A stretch of DNA of 64,000 nt from Nipponacmea schrenckii (Eukaryota > Mollusca > Gastropoda > Lottiidae), in assembly GCA_030562195.1 (NCBI GenBank), contig JAUJPP010000005.1, positions 16,045,106 to 16,109,105 on the forward strand, written 5' to 3'. Of the stretch, positions 10,726 to 22,639 are shown piece by piece. The translations under genes and the position numbers were made by a program. The notes under the pieces are model-generated. The model had not been told where the DNA came from. It searched no databases and saw only the letters and a list, made by a program, of their open reading frames with translations. Position 1 is the first letter of the stretch; every line of letters starts with the position of its first letter.

Positions 10726-13241
10726 TTAGTTCTAAAGTTTGTGGAATTTTTAATGGTAGTGCCAGAGCAGTTGGAATAAGTAGTACCGTTAATACCAACA
10801 GAAACAGGGCTCGCAAAACAAGTCCCAAACCCTGGTTTAATGAACTTTGTGAGGAAAAGAGACAACTGCTCTTTAACGCCAAGAACAAATACAAATCCCA
10901 ACCATCTGAGGAAACGCAAAAGTGCTTGAAAACCGCTAGTCAAGAATATAGAATTGAAAGCAGAATTCGATTTGTATAACAAGAACTTTAACAGTGACCT
11001 GAACAAACTTAAAAGATCAAATACACGCGAATATTGGAAATTATTGACTTATGGAAAGAAACAATCGAATTGCTCAGTAGCTATTAGTGATTTCTATGAT
11101 CATTTTCGGAATCTGAACTATGGTGAGAAGATTGACGACGTGACAGAAAGAACAATGCTTGAGAGTGTGGATGAAAATCATAATGAAATATTGAATAACC
11201 CAATAACAGAATCCGAAATCCAGATGTGTATAGACGAATTGAAAAACAACAAATCGTTTGGAGGAGACGAAGTACTTAGCGAAACATCAAATCAACCAAA
11301 CCAATAATGTTATCTGTGTACGTTTTACTGTTCAACCTCGTACTTGATACTGGCATCGTACCGTCTGAATGGACTTTAGGGATGATTTATCCAATATACA
11401 AGAACAAGGGCAGTCATTCAGATACAAATAACTATAGAGGTATCACTATTTTGAGTTGTTTATGTAAATTATTCACATCGATTGTTAATTCTAGGCTTAG
11501 TAAATATATTGAATCTGAGTCCATTATTGGACCTGAGCAAGCAGGATTTCGCAAATACTTCTCAACAACAGATCAGATTTTTACTTTAAAATGTTTAGTA
11601 GAATTATACCTAAAGAAAAAAATGAGACTTTATACATGCTTTATTGATTATCGCCGAGCATTTGATGGAATCCCTAGGCTAGAACTATGGCAAAAAATCT
11701 TAGATTCAGGTATTAAAGGGAAGTTATTTAACGTTATTTTTAATATATACAAAAATGCCAAATCGTGTGTAAGGCACAATAATAAGTTGTCCGAATTATT
11801 TGATTGCTCAGTCGGTGTTAGACAAGGTGAAAACTTATCTCCCCTTTTATTTTCTATTTATTTTAAAGACCTTTCGCAATTCCTGTCCATATCATATGCA
11901 GGCCTAAGTTTATGTGAAACAGATTACGAAAATGTTGGTGTATACCTGAAATTATTTGTGTTATTATACGCAGATGACACGATTTTATTAGCCGAGTCTG
12001 AGTCAGATCTGCAGGATGCCGTAAGTAGTATGTCTAAGTATTGCTCACAATGGAAACTAGATATCAATATCACTAAGACAAAAAATACTTGTATTTTCTA
12101 GAGGTAAATACGTAAAAGACCAATCATTAAATATAATGATCAAATTATTGAAGTTGTAGATGATTATACGTACCTGGGTTTAAAATTTAATTATAATGGA
12201 TCTTTCACTAAATTATATACAGCCTTATATACAAAAGCGTCAGCAACAATGTTTTCCCTCCTTCAAAAAGGAAAAGCCCTTCACTTAGATATTGATACAC
12301 AAATAAATTTATTCAATGCCCTAATTGTATCTATAGCACTATATGGATGTGAAGTATGGGGTTGTACTGACTTTACTTACTTAGAAAGACTTCAATTACG
12401 ATTTTGTAAAATATTATTGAAGGTTAAAGGTAGCACGCCCAACGCAATGGTTTATGGTGAACTTGGAGTTTTCCCATTATCAATTCAAATTAAAACAAGA
12501 ATGATAAGTTTTTGGTTCAAATTGATGAATAGCCCGGTGCCTAATATGTCAGCCACATTTTATATGCTAATGCTGAATTCGTCACTGAATTTTACATGGA
12601 TTAATTGTGTTCAAAATATCTTGAATGACACTGGTCTTTCGTACATTTGGAGTTCCCAGGCTAGTAATGGTAAATGGTTAAAGGAAACAATAACATTAAG
12701 ACTTAAAGACCAGTTCATGCAGGAATGGACAAACACAATTAATCACAGCACGAAATGTATAATTTTATCGTATAATTAAAACAGAATTTAAACTTGAGGA
12801 TTATTTAGTTTCTGTACCCACTTAATTAAAAGTAGCCTTCTGTAAATTTAGATGTAAGAATCACAGACTGCCTATCGAGAGTGGAATTTTCATTAATGTC
12901 TCGAAAGAACAGCGCATATGTAATCTATGCGATCTAGCTGAAGTTGGGGACGAGTTCCATTACCTTTTCAATTGTACATATTTTATAAATGAGAGAAAAA
13001 GACACATCAACAAGTATTATTATAAATATCCTTCTTGTATAAAATGTCAAATTTATTCACTTGTAAAGGAGTAGAGCGAGAAAACCTTTGTAAATTTGCT
13101 TATATTATTTTGAATCAATTTAAACGTAATTAAGATTAGATTTGTTTTATATAAATCCTTATTGCCTATTTTGTCATTATTTAATTACTGTGTATATTTT
13201 TCGTATGTCTCATTTTGAGATCTTGAATAAAGTTATTATTA
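10692..13241 (+). mobile_element. 5'-truncated non-LTR retrotransposon (LINE, CR1/L2/Jockey-like)
   Basis: About 2.5 kb encoding the C-terminal part of a LINE ORF2: linker (PKPWFNELCEEKRQLLFNAK), reverse transcriptase, and a C-terminal Cys/His motif (RICNLCDLAEVGDEFHYLF near 12913-12975). No endonuclease domain is present, so the copy is 5' truncated, as is usual for target-primed insertion. The 3' end is AATAAAGTTATTATTATTC, a short TTA-type tail and not a long poly-A. The coding region is broken into several frames. A sister copy lies inverted in the other arm, and both lie in the same ~106-bp repeats, so the insertion predates the arm duplication. Confidence 0.85.
10954..12779 (+). pseudogene. 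LINE reverse transcriptase, frameshifted
   Basis: This is a reverse transcriptase of the target-primed type. Segments are 10697-10965, 10954-11307, 11307-12101 and 12249-12779, in changing phases. Visible are the N-terminal RT region (GMIYPIYKNKGSHSDTNNYR), TILSCLCKLFTSIVNSRL, motif A FIDYRRAFDGIPR, SVGVRQGENLSPLLFSIY, and the catalytic LLYADDTILLAES. The thumb region shows QWKLDINITKTKN, and after a frameshift the segment ALIVSIALYGCEVWGC. Catalytic residues are present, but at least three frame breaks make it inactive as read. Related elements are common in mollusc and cnidarian genomes; clade assignment needs a phylogeny. Confidence 0.85.
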
Positions 13242-13244
13242 TTC

Positions 13245-14525
13245 AGTCAGGTATTTTCGGAAGGTATGTATAGCTGTCAAGACCTCTATCATAAATAAAG
13301 GGACAAAATCATTTTTACTATTCACAGAAAATAACAAAAAATCCCGATTATATGGCTTCAGGACAAAATTGGATTTATTTATATTTGTTTGAATTGTCTG
13401 ACAAATTGAGATTACCGGTATATATTTATATTACCCTTATTGACCAAGTTTCCATTCCAAGAGAAAGTGAATATGCCTAAGAACGACAGGAAAAACACTT
13501 CGACCAAACAAAACCGCCTTATAAGAATTTTTGTTTTTTACGTTTTTTCTATGTTTTGATCCTGAAATTGTGCACAACCTATAGCGGAAGAAAATACAGT
13601 TTCACTTTTTTATGATTTTCTGACACAATTTGGAATTTAACACTCACCGGACAGAAGCCTATTTTCAATTTTTATCTTTCAATTCATAATATAATATTTG
13701 GTTAAACTCAATTATCCCTTTTATTTTTATGTTTTAAGCAAGTTTAAATTCTTAAATCCCAAAATGCATTAAAAATAATGACGACATAAATACCCCACTA
13801 TTTAAAGCTAGGAGGACTACAAAACATTTTTTTTTAACCTATGCCGCCTGATTGCAGATTGCAATGAGGGAAAATTTCGTTTCGATTGAAATATCCACTG
13901 CCAAATCAACAGTTTAAAATTAGCTTTTGATTGGCAAACACTATAATTTTGCATAGGTGATTTTCAGTCCGAAAAATGGGACATTTTTACGTGGATGTAA
14001 GTGTGTTTATTTCAATCGTAAAATCTCTGAACCTTCTACATTTCTAACGACTGGAGGACATTCGATGAAATATGGCATATAGTTGAGAAATTTACTTAAA
14101 AGATTGGCCTAGTAAAATTCAATTCTAAGCTCATTGGTGACAAATAATTTCATATTAAAATTCATAAAAGTGTGATTGTTTAGACCAGTTTTTGTGATTT
14201 ATTCGTAAATGTTAAGCATATCGTATAAGTAAGTGTCAGGAGATTCGTCATGCTTGTAATAAACAATGTTTGTGTCATCGAAAAGAAAGAAAACATTCAA
14301 ATTGCAATCCATGCATCCAGTCCACAAGCCGACAAAAATTGTCATGTCATGTAGGCCTACCAAAGTTATATAACAATAATATTCAGTATAGTTACCTCGA
14401 AAACATTTATTTTTTGTAATTTATGTCCAGCCATGTTCAAAGATGTTCTGTGTTTGTTTATCATCACAATTGATCTCACATGACCACTAATATTGCACGT
14501 GCATGACTATTTGTTATTGTTTTTA
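13245..14525. other. Unassigned arm sequence downstream of LINE
   Basis: It starts with a remnant ~106-bp repeat unit (to about 13370) and then AT-rich DNA without a recognisable gene. The same sequence is found inverted at 21300-22640. A short frame at 13470-13558 is also in the right arm, but nothing identifies it as coding. Confidence 0.5.
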
Positions 14526-14900
14526 TACGCCAATAATATTATGTGGTCGCAAATTTTCGTTAGCCCCTTCTTACCGTCCTTTCCTCGGTCGGCCCTTCCA
14601 CAATTGGCTTGTGAACGCGATAGAGACTATGGTTTTCATCTGATTTGAATGTAATTTGATCTGAACATCTATATTAGTGAGATCTTGGACATCGATATTG
14701 ACGATTTTTCAATGAACAGATTTTAAGTTATAGCCCATCGAGTCGAAACATATCGAAATTGGCTTGTGGACGCGAGATAGACTTCAGTTTTCATCTGATT
14801 TGAATGGAATTTGGTTTAAAGTTCGAATTTGATGAAATTATATCGATGAAAGTAAAAACATGTGAAAATTTGGATAACTGTTTTCAAGCAGACCAATGTT
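14526..14900 (+). repeat. Second HINE-like core-repeat family, fragment
   Basis: It begins TATACGCCAATAATATTATG, resembling the palindromic end of the 2.1-kb HINE element. It carries two ~147-bp units marked by TTTTCATCTGATTTGAATG (14635 and 14794) and GGCTTGTG(A/G)ACGCGA. Related units lie in the opposite orientation at 17690-18180. A mirrored copy is at about 20935-21316. This is probably a degenerate relative of the pearl/HINE group. Confidence 0.55.
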
Positions 14901-15421
14901 TTCGGTTTTAATGTTCTTATAATAATTGAACTTTTTGAAAACGCGTTAAATATTCAATGTGTATCTCCTAAAAAGATTTGACTATGAATCCATTGCCTTT
15001 TAAGGCTATTGTTTTGTGCTCTTATAGATTTTATAAGTCCAGAGATGCTGGATTATTATATTATGTGATTATTATTATCAGAACGATACACATAAGTTCT
15101 AAATCCGAGGCTTTAGCAGGTAAAAACAATATACATATTGTATAATATAACAACAAGTTTACCTTTTGCACTCCAAAGAAGAGAACTAAGTATCATTTTT
15201 CAATTGTGTTGACGACTTTTGAGAAAATAATCTGGCATGTGGTATTTGCAAAATGATTAACAACTTCGGAAAATACAATAATAATAATATTTATTTGTAT
15301 ATAAAAAAGCAAAAATCATGATAAAATAAAATTAAAAAGGTTATTATTACTTTCATATTTCTGGGGATGAAAACATATTATATAGTACAACAAATATCAT
15401 TTGAATCCAGGGGACTTCAAA
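14900..15421. other. AT-rich spacer without recognised feature
   Basis: Shared with the right arm (about 20415-20935). Only short AT-rich and TAATA-type tracts are present, and no gene is seen. Confidence 0.5.
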
Positions 15422-17600
15422 GATAGCTTGCCAGGCAAGGTAATATACGCCCACTGGCAGCATTTATTTCAAATAAAAACTTTTCAGTAAGGTTACAATA
15501 AGTGGAATGAATTATTCAACCTACCAACCTATTTTTTTCTAGGGTCTCTAGTTTCATTAAAAACTGTCAAGAATTGTACCTAATAACAACTCATTAAATA
15601 TTTTTCGGTATTTTTTTTATGATTTGCAATAGGGTTCACCCTTAATAATATTTTGATATTTTTAATTCTTAATAAGGCTCATCCTTGGTTGATATTAAAC
15701 AATTTCAGCGAGTTTGTCAAAAAGGAATGTTTAAAGTGTTCACAAGCCAAAAGTTGAAAGCGTTTTTGAAAACAGGCGCAATAACTGACACTAAATATTT
15801 TTCGATTTATCTGATTTTCAATAGGGTTTATCCTTGTGAGAAAACAAATACTAAAGCCAAGTTTCATCAAAATCCATTCAAAATTGTTCTTTCTAGAGTG
15901 TTTACGAGTTAAATTGAACGCGTTTTCAAAAACAAGGTCAATAACTTGTACTAAATATTTTTCGATTTTCAATAGGGTTTATCCTTGGGAGACAACAAAT
16001 ACTCCAGCCAAGTTACATCAAAATCCATTAAAAATTGTTCTTTCTAGAGTGTTTACAAGCTAAAATTGAACGCGTTTTCAAGAACAAGGGCTATAACTGA
16101 CACTAAATATATTTCTATTTATTTGATTTATAATAGGGTTCATCCATGGGTAAAAACAAATACTCAAGCCAAAGTTAATCAAAATCCATTAAGAATAGTT
16201 CTTTCTAGAGTGTTTACAAGTTAAAATTGAATGCGTTTTCAAGAACAAGGGCAGTAACTCATACTATGAGTACAATTTTTTTCGATTTTGCTGATTTTCA
16301 ATAGGGTTCATCCTTGAGTTATAACACACTCTCACACCAAGTTTTCATAGAAATCCATCAAGAATTGTGCCATGTAGAGTGTTTACGAGACAAAAATCGA
16401 ACGCGTTTAAAAGAACAAGGGCAATAATTCATATTAGATATATTTTGATATTTTTAATTTTTCAATTAGGCTCATCCCTTGCAATATCCAACAATTTCAG
16501 TGAGTTTTGTCAACATTGGTCAAGAATTGTACCTTCTAGAGTGTTTATTAGCCAAAAAGTTAAACCCGTTTTCAAACACAAGGGCAATAACTGACACTAA
16601 ATATATTTCGATTTATTTGATTTTCAATAAGGTTCATCCTTGGGTAAAAACAAATACTCAAGCCAAGTTTTATCAAAATCCATTAAGAATTGTTCTTTCT
16701 AGAGTGCTTAAAAGCTAAAATTGAACGCGTTTTCAAACACAAGGGCAATAACTGATACTAAATATTTTTCGATTTAACTGAATTTCAATAGGGTTCATCC
16801 TTAAGTGATTAGAAATACTCATGCAAAGTTATGTCAAAATCGCTCAAGAATTGTGACTTGTAGAGGTTTACAAGGCAAAAATCCAACACATTTTATAGAA
16901 CAAGAGCAATAATTCCTATTAAATATATTTCGATATGTGCTATTTTCAAAAGGGTTCATTCTTGGGTGATATTAAACAATTTCAGCAAGTTTCGTCAAAA
17001 TCGGTCAATAACTGTGCTTTGTAGAGTGTTTACAAGCTAAAAATTGAACGCGTTTTCAAAAACAAGGGCAATAACTGATATTAATTTTTTTTTCGATTTG
17101 ACTGGTTTTCAATAGGCTTCATCCTTGGGTGATAACAAATACTCAGGCCAAGTTTCATTAAAATCCATTAAAAATTGTTCTCTCAAGAGTGTTTACAAGC
17201 TAAAATTGAACGCGTTTTCAAGAACAAGGGCAATAACTCATACTAAATGTTTTTCGATTTCGCTGATTTTCGATAGGGTTTATCCTTGAGTTATAACATA
17301 CTCTCACACCAAGTTTCATCAAAATCGGTCAAGAATTGCCTTTTGTAGAGTGTTTACGAGCCATTCAAGAACAAGGGCACAAACTCATACTAATTTTTTT
17401 CCGATTTCGCTGATTTTCAATAGGGTTCATCCTTGCGTGATCATAAACACTCATATTAAGTTTCATCTAAATCCGTCAAGAATTACACCGTGTAGAGTGT
17501 TTACGAGCAATTGTGGACGGACGGACGGACGGACGGACGGACGGACGGACGGAAATGTGGGTGACGACAATATACGCCCCCCATTTCATGTGGGCGTATA
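15422..17600 (+). mobile_element. HINE/pearl-like element, complete, left arm only
   Basis: A 2179-bp element is present in the left arm and absent from the matching site of the right arm (near 20430). One end is GATAGCTTGCCAGGCAAGG followed by TATACGCCCACTGG. The other is a short palindrome around GGGCGTATA / TATACGCCC. Inside are about 12 core repeats of ~160 bp and a (GGAC)n run (17514-17551). The empty site is a run of five A between CTTC and TACACC, and the flanks show at most two duplicated A. Insertion into A/T homopolymer with little or no duplication matches Helentron-type behaviour. It encodes no protein of its own. Confidence 0.8.
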
Positions 17601-18190
17601 AAAATACACCTAAAACAAAATCGACCAAGATCAGGAAAAATAAAACCCTCGGGGCCGAGGCAAATTTGACCAAAATCGAAACGAGCGGTTACCTAGCAAG
17701 ATACCCCAACTTTTTGGTATATTTTCTGTTTTAACACAGGCAGAAACTCTAACATTATATAGGTCTAATCCAAGTTCTTATCAATACAAATGTTCACACC
17801 AAATTTGATTCAAATCAGATGAAACCTAGTCTCTATTGTTTGGACTAAGTCAAGGGCAATAACTCAAATATAGTTCATAGAAAAATAGTAAATATTGAAC
17901 TTCTTCAAGATCTCACCAATAAAAATGATCACATCATATTTAATTCAAATCAGATGAAAACTGTAATGTCTATCACAATCACAAACCAATTTCGCAGCGT
18001 CAAGTGCAATAACTCAAAAACCGTTCATCGAAAAATCGCCAATTTCGAACTTGTCCGAGATATCATCAATATAAATGATCACAGCAAGTTTCATTCAAAT
18101 CAGATGAAAACTATGGTCTCTATCGAGTTCCTAAGTCGATTTTGACGCGTTTTGACTTAGTCAAGTGCAACAACTTAAGTAAGGTCTCCG
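17601..18190 (-). repeat. ~145-bp core repeats, opposite orientation to 14526-14900
   Basis: Units marked by ATTCAAATCAGATGAAA at about 17808, 17942 and 18093, with TCAATA(T/C)AAATGATCACA-type and CAAGTGCAATAACTCAA-type blocks. They are reverse complements of the units at 14526-14900, so the pair frames the interval that holds the HINE insertion. The right arm has them at 19860-20245. Confidence 0.6.
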
Positions 18191-18822
18191 TCACACGTCA
18201 GTACGTCAGTAAACACGCCACACACGTCAGTAAACACGTCAGACCCGTCAGTAAACACGTCACACACGTCAATACGTCAATGCTACCTTACAAATTCATA
18301 ACTTATGTTTATCAAAGCCGCTTCATCATAAAACGAAATTTCAATAAACTTACAAATCATATCGTCATTTATTTCAGTCATTTGAATTCAATTAACGTCG
18401 TGTATAAATTTCAACAATTACTACTCTTAAACAGAAAACGAATATTTTGTTGTTGGTATTTTAAGAAAACAATGAGTTAATCTCATAACATCTCCGCCAT
18501 ACGTCACTACATCAATCCTCAAGTCCGTCAGTAAACACTGTTATTTGCTAGAAGAAATCTCTTCTGTTAAACATAATTAAATACGCTATGTGAATTTAAA
18601 ATGTTTCCCGTAAAGGATGCGTAAAACTCATTCGCAGAGTGGATTTAGGTTTTCTAGGAAGTTTCAGAATGAACCCAAAGGTGCAATTCAGTAAGTTACT
18701 AAACACATCTCAGAACTGGTATTCGTCACACGTCAATGCGTCAGTAAACACGTCAGACACGTCAATACTCCAGTCCGTCACTAAACACGCCAAGGAACGG
18801 TTATTCGCTACAAATCCAGTAA
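18180..18822 (+). repeat. GTCAGTAAACAC-type short repeats at the palindrome centre
   Basis: Clusters of ~12-20-bp units built from CACGTCAGTAAACACGTCA lie at 18190-18285, 18488-18540 and 18725-18795, just before the central gap. The mirrored cluster is at 19490-19520 and 19741-19850. Symmetry is visible up to about 18700. The last ~120 bp before the gap have no counterpart after it. Confidence 0.75.
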
Positions 18823-19322
18823 NNNNNNNNNNNNNNNNNNNNNNNNNNNNNNNNNNNNNNNNNNNNNNNNNNNNNNNNNNNNNNNNNNNNNNNNNNNNNN
18901 NNNNNNNNNNNNNNNNNNNNNNNNNNNNNNNNNNNNNNNNNNNNNNNNNNNNNNNNNNNNNNNNNNNNNNNNNNNNNNNNNNNNNNNNNNNNNNNNNNNN
19001 NNNNNNNNNNNNNNNNNNNNNNNNNNNNNNNNNNNNNNNNNNNNNNNNNNNNNNNNNNNNNNNNNNNNNNNNNNNNNNNNNNNNNNNNNNNNNNNNNNNN
19101 NNNNNNNNNNNNNNNNNNNNNNNNNNNNNNNNNNNNNNNNNNNNNNNNNNNNNNNNNNNNNNNNNNNNNNNNNNNNNNNNNNNNNNNNNNNNNNNNNNNN
19201 NNNNNNNNNNNNNNNNNNNNNNNNNNNNNNNNNNNNNNNNNNNNNNNNNNNNNNNNNNNNNNNNNNNNNNNNNNNNNNNNNNNNNNNNNNNNNNNNNNNN
19301 NNNNNNNNNNNNNNNNNNNNNN
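18823..19322. other. Assembly gap, 500 N, at the centre of the inverted duplication
   Basis: A nominal gap joining the two arms. The join is therefore a scaffolding decision and not contiguous sequence. Confidence 0.99.
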
Positions 19323-22300
19323 ATGTAACTTATTGAATTGCACCTTTGGGTTCATTCTGAAACTTCCTAGAAAACCTAAATCCACTCTGCGAATGAGTTT
19401 TACGCCATCCTTTACGGGAAACATTTTAAATTCACATAGCGTATTTAATTATGTTTAACAGAAGAGATTTCTTCTAGCAAATAACAGTGTTTACTGACGG
19501 ACTTGAGGATTGATGTAGTGACGTATGGCGGAGATGTTATGAGATTAACTCATTGTTTTCTTAAAATACCAACAACAAAATATTCGTTTTCTGTTTAAGA
19601 GTAGTAATTGTTGAAATTTATACACGACGTTAATTGAATTCAAATGACTGAAATAAATGACGATATGATTTGTAAGTTTATTGAAATTTCGTTTTATGAT
19701 GAAGCGGCTTTGATAAACATAAGTTATGAATTTGTAAGGTAGCATTGACGTATTGACGTGTGTGACGTGTTTACTGACGGGTCTGACGTGTTTACTGACG
19801 TGTGTGGCGTGTTTACTGACGTACTGACGTGTGACGGAGACCTTACTCTAAGTTGTTGCACTTCTAAGTCAAAACGCGTCAAAATCGACTTAGGAACTCG
19901 ATAGAGACCATAGTTTTCATCTGATTTGAATGAAACTTGCTGTGATCATTTATATTGATGATATCTCTGACAAGTTCGAAATTGGCGATTTTTCGATGAA
20001 CGGTTTTTGAGTTATTGCACTTGACGCTGCGAAATTGGTTTGTGATTGCGATAGACATTACAGTTTTCATCTGATTTGAATTAAATATGATGTGATCATT
20101 TTTATTGGTGAGATCTTGAAGAAGTTCAATATTATTTATTTTTCTATGAACTATATTTGAGTTATTGCCCTTGACTTAGTCCAAACAATAGAGACTAGGT
20201 TTCATCTGATTTGAATCAAATTTGGTGTGAACATTTGTATTGATAAGAACTTGGATTAGACCTATATAATGTTAGAGTTTCTGCCTGTGTTAAAACAGAA
20301 AATATACCAAAAAGTTGGGGTATCTTGCTAGGTAACCGCTCGTTTCGATTTTGGTCAAATTTGCCTCGGCCCCGAGGGTTTTATTTTTCCTGATCTTGGT
20401 CGATTTTGTTTTAGGTGTATTTTTGAAGTCCCCTGGATTCAAATGATATTTGTTGTACTATATAATATGGTTTCATCCCCAGAAATATGAAAGTAATAAT
20501 AACCTTTTTAATTTTATTTTATCATGATTTTTGCTTTTTTATATACAAATAAATATTATTATTATTGTATTTTCCGAAGTTGTTAATCATTTTGCAAATA
20601 CCACATGCCAGATTATTTTCTCAAAAGTCGTCAACACAATTGAAAAATGATACTTAGTTCTCTTCTTTGGAGTGCAAAAGGTAAACTTGTTGTTATATTA
20701 TACAATATGTATATTGTTTTTTTCCTGCTAAAGCCTCGGATTTAGAACTTATGTGTATCGTTCTGATAATAATAATCACATAATATAATAATCCAGCATC
20801 TCTGGACTTATAAAATCTATAAGAGCACAAAACAATAGCCTTAAAAGGCAATGGATTCATAGTCAATCTTTTAGGAGATACACATTGAATATTTAACGCG
20901 TTTTCAAAAAGTTCAATTATTATAAGAACATTAAAACCGAAAACATTGGTCTGCTTGAAAACAGTTATCCAAATTTTCACATGTTTTTACTTTCATCGAT
21001 ATAATTTCATCAAATTCGAACTTTAAACCAAATTCCATTCAAATCAGATGAAAACTGAAGTCTATCTCGCGTCCACAAGCCAATTTCGATATGTTTCGAC
21101 TCGATGGGCTATAACTTAAAATCTGTTCATTGAAAAATCGTCAATATCGATGTCCAAGATCTCACTAATATAGATGTTCAGATCAAATTACATTCAAATC
21201 AGATGAAACCATAGTCTCTATCGCGTTCACAAGCCAATTGTGGAAGGGCCGACCGAGGAAAGGACGGTAAGAAGGGGCTAACGAAAATTTGCGACCACAT
21301 AATATTATTGGCGTATAAAAACAATAACAAATAGTCATGCACGTGCAATATTAGTGGTCATGTGAGATCAATTGTGATGATAAACAAACACAGAACATCT
21401 TTGAACATGGCTGGACATAAATTACAAAAAATAAATGTTTTCGAGGTAACTATACTGAATATTATTGTTATATAACTTTGGTAGGCCTACATGACATGAC
21501 AATTTTTGTCGGCTTGTGGACTGGATGCATGGATTGCAATTTGAATGTTTTCTTTCTTTTCGATGACACAAACATTGTTTATTACAAGCATGACGAATCT
21601 CCTGACACTTACTTATACGATATGCTTAACATTTACGAATAAATCACAAAAACTGGTCTTAATAAATACTAAACAACCTAAATAATACAGAATCGCACTT
21701 AAACAATCACACTTATATGAATTTTAATATGAAATTATTTGTCACCAATGAGCTTACAATTGAATTTTACTAGGCCAATCTTTTAAGTAAATTTCTCAAC
21801 TATATGCCATATTTCATCGAATGTCCTCCAGTCGTTAGAAATGTAGAAGGTTCAGAGATTTTACGATTGAAATAAACACACTTACATCCACGTAAAAATG
21901 TCCCATTTTTCGGACTGAAAATCACCTATGCAAAATTATAGTGTTTGCCAATCAAAAGCTAATTTTAAACTGTTGATTTGGCAGTGGATATTTCAATCGA
22001 AACAAAATTTTTCCCCCTCATTGCAATCTGCAATCAGGCGGCATAGGTTAAAAAAAAATGTTTTGTAGTCCTCCTAGCTTTAAATAGTGGGGTATTTATG
22101 TCGTCATTATTTTTAATGCATTTTGGGATTTAAGAATTTAAACTTGCTTAAAACAAAAAAAATAAAAGGGATAATTGAGTTTAACCAAATATTTTATTAT
22201 GAATTGAAAGAAAAAAATTGAAAATAGGCTTCTGCCCGGGGTGAGTGTTAAATTCCAAATTGTGTCAGAAAATCATAAAAAAGTGAAACTGTATTTTCTT

Positions 22301-22639
22301 CCGCTATAGGTTGTGCACAATTTTCAGGATCAAAACATAGAAAAAACGTAAAAAACAAAAATTCTTATAAGGCGGTTTTGTTTGGTCGAAGTGTTTTTCC
22401 TGTCGTTCTTAGGCATATTCACTTTCTCTTGGAATGGAAACTTGGTCAATAAGGGTAATATAAATATATACCGGTAACCCAAGAACAATTCAAACAAATA
22501 TAAATAAATCCAATTTTGTCCTGAAGCCATATAATCGGGATTTTTTGTTATTTTCTGTGAATAGTAAAAATGATTTTGTCCCTTTATTTATGATAGAGGT
22601 CTTGACAGCTATACATACCTTCCGAAAATACCTGACTGA

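Larger units (their letters stand above)
9173..18700 (+). repeat. Left arm of a large inverted duplication
   Basis: Sequence from 9173 to about 18700 reappears in reverse complement from 26732 down to 19323 with only scattered substitutions and small indels. Landmarks include the 82-codon frame at 9428-9676 matching 26225-26473, the LINE at 10692-13241 matching 22640-25195, and GTCA repeats at 18180-18280 matching 19741-19850. The arm is ~2.1 kb longer than its partner because a HINE-like element (15422-17600) is present only here. The two arms meet at the 500-N gap. It may be a true palindromic duplication or two haplotypes scaffolded tail to tail. Confidence 0.93.

Noticed and set aside
10508..11006. 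Minus-strand hydrophobic frames over the LINE 5' part
   Set aside because: They are shadows of the LINE linker and RT coding on the + strand.
18639..19424. Frames spanning the second gap
   Set aside because: They consist of N translated as unknown, and the flanks are mirror-image non-coding sequence.
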